Source: Halosolutus gelatinilyticus
Lineage (GTDB): Archaea; Halobacteriota; Halobacteria; Halobacteriales; Natrialbaceae
Assembly: GCF_023028105.1 (NCBI RefSeq)
Contig: NZ_CP095492.1
Span: 248,001 to 312,000 of the forward strand
Reading direction: 5' to 3'
DNA: 64,000 nucleotides
Shown here in pieces: positions 61,814-64,000 of this stretch (position 1 is its first letter; every line of letters starts with the position of its first letter). The notes under the pieces are model-generated. The model was not told the DNA's origin and made no database searches. It worked only from the letters and a program-made list of their open reading frames with translations. The position numbers and the translations under genes are program-made.

Positions 61814-62612
61814 CTAGATACACCTCCTTGACGCGAGCGTTCGTGACGATCTCGTCCGGGGTGCCCGTCGCGAGGGTCTCCCCGTCGTGGAGGACGGTGA
61901 TCCGATCGGCGAGGCGGCGGACGAGTTCGACATCGTGTTCGATGATCAGTATCGTGTACTCGTCTCGGATCTCCCTGATGATTTCCATCAGTTCCTCCGA
62001 CTCGGCGGTATTGAGTCCCGCTGCGGGCTCGTCGAACAGAATCACGTCCGCGTCGAGTCCGAGGACGAGACCGATGTCCAGAAATCGCTTCTCCCCGTGC
62101 GAGAGGTCTTTCGCGACGTCGTCGAGTCGATCCGTCAAGTGAACCCGTTCCGCTATCTCTTCGATGCGGTCAGTGTGATCGGTACTCCGATCGAAGACGC
62201 TCGTTATCGTCCTCGTAGGATCGCGCACGGCCAAATGAAAGTGCTTCCTGACGGTCATCTCGGGAAAGTACTGGACGACCTGAAAGGAGCGGCCGATACC
62301 GCGTCGTCCAATCTCAGACGGCGACAGACCGGCGATGTCTTCTCCTTTGAATTCGATCGTCCCGTCAGTCGGTTGCAACTTGCCCGTGATGAGGTTGACG
62401 AGCGTTGTTTTTCCGGCGCCGTTGGGACCGATGAGCCCGTGAATCTCCTGCGACTCGAGCGCGAAATTCACGTCGTTGACGGCGAGTAACGAGTCGAACT
62501 CTTTCGTGAGACCGCTCGTCTCTAATACCGTGTTTTGACTCTGGTTCGGACCGGCCGCCGCCTCGGTCGTTCCGCCTGGGTTCGAATCGAACGACGATGT
62601 CACGCGATCCAT
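61806..62612 (-). CDS. livG: Liv-type ABC transporter ATPase (LivG-like), second system
   Basis: 268 residues from ATG 62612. Walker A GPNGAGKTT, signature LSHGEKRFLDIGLVLG, Walker B VILFDEPAAGL, H-loop IIEHDVELV. The first 33 residues are a Ser/Gly-rich extension. The reading frame is open through the start into a folD fragment (62640-62861), so a 351-residue FolD-LivG chimera could be read from ATG 62861. Confidence 0.87.
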   Translation of the reverse strand: MDRVTSSFDSNPGGTTEAAAGPNQSQNTVLETSGLTKEFDSLLAVNDVNFALESQEIHGLIGPNGAGKTTLVNLITGKLQPTDGTIEFKGEDIAGLSPSEIGRRGIGRSFQVVQYFPEMTVRKHFHLAVRDPTRTITSVFDRSTDHTDRIEEIAERVHLTDRLDDVAKDLSHGEKRFLDIGLVLGLDADVILFDEPAAGLNTAESEELMEIIREIRDEYTILIIEHDVELVRRLADRITVLHDGETLATGTPDEIVTNARVKEVYLGE

Positions 62613-62639
62613 GGTGTCGTATATCGGTACGTCTCTCCT

Positions 62640-62861
62640 AGGCGGGTTAATGTTTTCGGGAGTATCGATACGCGTACACTCGATTCCGACGTCAGCACAG
62701 GCCTGCTGTTTTATCGAGACGTACGTCTCGCTCGCGTCGTCGTTCGTGAGAACGGTCGCTAGCCCCGGCATTACGCCGACGCCTCCGAGCGTCTCGATGC
62801 TCGCTGTCAGTTGCCGTTTGATGCGATCTCTGATATCGTCGCCGTCAATGACGTGGATCAT
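62640..62861 (-). pseudogene. folD: Truncated folD (methylenetetrahydrofolate dehydrogenase/cyclohydrolase), N-terminal part
   Basis: From ATG 62861, MIHVIDGDDIRDRIKRQL, then GLATVLTNDDASETYVSIKQ and CADVGIECTRIDTPEN match the first 70 residues of FolD, including the catalytic Tyr and Lys of YVSIKQ. The remaining roughly 220 residues (NADP domain) are absent and the frame continues without a stop into livG. FolD converts methylene- to formyl-tetrahydrofolate, so its presence beside folate-dependent demethylases is meaningful even as a remnant. Confidence 0.75.
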
Positions 62862-63133
62862 GGCTGAATACTCTCTCGGTTGTCCGGCCGAATGCGGCAT
62901 CGAGACTCGCGAGGGACTGGCCGAACCGCTATCCCGGTCATCACTGCCCGTCCGCCGAGCCGAACTACTCCATCTCGCTGCTCGTGAGCGATCGGATATC
63001 AGCGAACAGAGAACATTTCGATTCGCTGTGCCGTGATCGTGCGGGAAATTCGGATAGTAGTACTGAGGACGATTCCCTCGATCGGGTCGGCGCCGCGCCG
63101 ACGAGACCGAACGACCGTTCGCAGCGTGTCGAG

Positions 63134-64000
63134 TCAACAACTGTTCTCCGGGATAACGTTGTTGTACTCCTCCAGCGATAGGAACTCCGTCCCGTCTCTC
63201 GCTGCGCCGGTGAAGTTCAGTTCGATCTGTCCGTCGCCCTCTCGGAACATCGCAGGTCCGAAGATCGAATCCCACTCGAGACCACTGAGCTCGTCGGTCA
63301 GATCGTCAGCATCCGTCGATCCGGTCTGCTCGACCGCGGTCGCGACGGCCCGGACCGGTTCGAACCCGCTGCCGCAGGAGGTGTTCGGGAGGAGGTCCGA
63401 GTCAGACGGATACAGGTCCTGGAAGGCCTGATTGATCTCCGAGTCGCTCGTCGGATCGTAAAACGTCGTTCCGAACCAGCCGCTGGCCGTTTCGCCGACG
63501 CTAGCCTGCGTGAGTTGGTCGACCGGCTTCCCCGAGTTGAACATCAGTATCTTCTCCTCGGCGAGGCCGAAGTCGGCCGCTTGATTGATCAGCCGGGTTG
63601 CCATGTCCGGGGTTAGCACGCCCGTCACGACGTCCGCATCGCTGTCCTGAATCTCGGCGAGATAGGACGACAGGTCCTGTGTGCCGATCGGCACGAGCGT
63701 CGAGCCGGTGACTTCCCCTCCCTGGGCGGCCATCTCTTCCTCGACCAACTCCTGGTTGTTCTGCCCGAGCGCGTAATCGGGCGAGACGAAGTGCACTTCG
63801 TCCGGATTGAAGTCCCGATCGATGTGGCCGGGAAGGTCGTAGATGAACTCGACGCCGACTGGTGCCGTGTGTCGGTTGCTCGGCCAGATAAAAAACGAGT
63901 ACTCGGTACAGTTATCCCCCGTGCGAGCGTCGACGCTGGACGCCTGCGTCGGGAGGATCGGGACCTGCGCTTGGTCGTGGATGTACGGGAGGACCGACTG
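63134..64000 (-). CDS. Liv-type ABC transporter substrate-binding protein, second system (cut by window end)
   Basis: 289 codons visible; the N-terminus lies beyond base 64000. The type I binding fold is seen in HFVSPDYALGQNNQELVEEE, DVVTGVLTPDMATRLINQ and GFEPVRAVATAVEQTG. An apparent ATG at 63796 is internal because the frame continues coherently to the window edge (TEYSFFIWPSNRH). It supplies ligand to the LivHMFG genes downstream. The position next to demethylases suggests a methoxylated acid or methylated sulfur compound as ligand (inference). Confidence 0.87.
   Translation of the reverse strand, partial: QSVLPYIHDQAQVPILPTQASSVDARTGDNCTEYSFFIWPSNRHTAPVGVEFIYDLPGHIDRDFNPDEVHFVSPDYALGQNNQELVEEEMAAQGGEVTGSTLVPIGTQDLSSYLAEIQDSDADVVTGVLTPDMATRLINQAADFGLAEEKILMFNSGKPVDQLTQASVGETASGWFGTTFYDPTSDSEINQAFQDLYPSDSDLLPNTSCGSGFEPVRAVATAVEQTGSTDADDLTDELSGLEWDSIFGPAMFREGDGQIELNFTGAARDGTEFLSLEEYNNVIPENSC

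Noticed and set aside
63134-63796. Start of the last binding protein at ATG 63796
   Set aside because: The frame stays open and coding-like to the window end, so this Met is internal.
1-64000. tRNA, rRNA, CRISPR arrays, insertion sequences, replication origin
   Set aside because: No cloverleaf, regularly spaced repeats, transposase motifs or origin-type repeats could be found by reading both strands; decayed copies cannot be excluded.

Overview
The window is from a haloarchaeon (class Halobacteria). The proteins are strongly acidic and Asp/Glu-rich, and the DNA is GC-rich with C/G third codon positions. Many genes have archaeal TATA-like boxes about 25-30 nt before the start. Exported proteins carry twin-arginine lipoprotein signals. 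Genes are packed as ATGA, TGATG or TAATG overlaps. I cannot name the genus. No rRNA, tRNA, CRISPR array or intact transposase was recognised.

Layout. (1) 1-2465: a redox operon of a peroxiredoxin (cut by the window edge), a DsbA-like protein and a DsbA-formate/nitrite-channel fusion, followed by an HSL-type esterase and a VTT membrane protein. (2) 5.1-21.9 kb: an aromatic-acid block. It holds an IclR regulator, a UbiA-like enzyme, an AMP-forming CoA ligase, an MBL hydrolase, both subunits of an ADP-forming acyl-CoA synthetase, a fumarylpyruvate hydrolase-like FAH protein, a gentisate dioxygenase-like cupin, an FAD hydroxylase, a complete Liv-type ABC importer split over both strands, and a hotdog thioesterase. 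(3) 22.0-25.5 kb: a decayed FAD/Fe-S oxidase, an acyl-CoA synthetase alpha paralogue with an internal deletion, and a DASS transporter. (4) 25.6-32.1 kb: a beta-oxidation operon (hydroxyacyl-CoA dehydrogenase/enoyl-CoA hydratase fusion, thiolase, DUF35 partner, CoA ligase) and a second IclR regulator. (5) 32.1-32.9 kb: a gene graveyard with pieces of a second gentisate dioxygenase, a second FAD hydroxylase and a 2-oxoacid dehydrogenase E2. (6) 33-38.3 kb: a formate dehydrogenase pair and a small protein. (7) 38.7-51.4 kb: aldehyde dehydrogenase, malate/lactate dehydrogenase-like protein, NitT/TauT-type importer, complete 2-oxoacid dehydrogenase complex (E1 genes convergent with E2/E3), HpcH/HpaI aldolase and a VOC protein. 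(8) 52.5-64 kb: thioesterase, CoA ligase, two tandem GcvT/LigM-like demethylases, a 2-hydroxyacid dehydrogenase, and a second Liv-type importer whose ATPase gene is preceded in frame by a truncated folD.

How it may work together (inference). Block 2 contains the parts of a CoA-tethered hydroxybenzoate-to-gentisate route: ligase, FAD hydroxylase, thioesterase, ring-cleavage cupin and fumarylpyruvate hydrolase. Block 4 could shorten phenylpropanoid side chains. Block 8 looks like a tetrahydrofolate-dependent demethylation module for methoxy-aromatics (LigM-like) or a methylated sulfur compound (DmdA-like). FolD and formate dehydrogenase would be natural sinks for the released C1 unit. Pyruvate from ring cleavage could feed the 2-oxoacid dehydrogenase. 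The many remnants and paralogues suggest repeated duplication and deletion of catabolic gene sets here.
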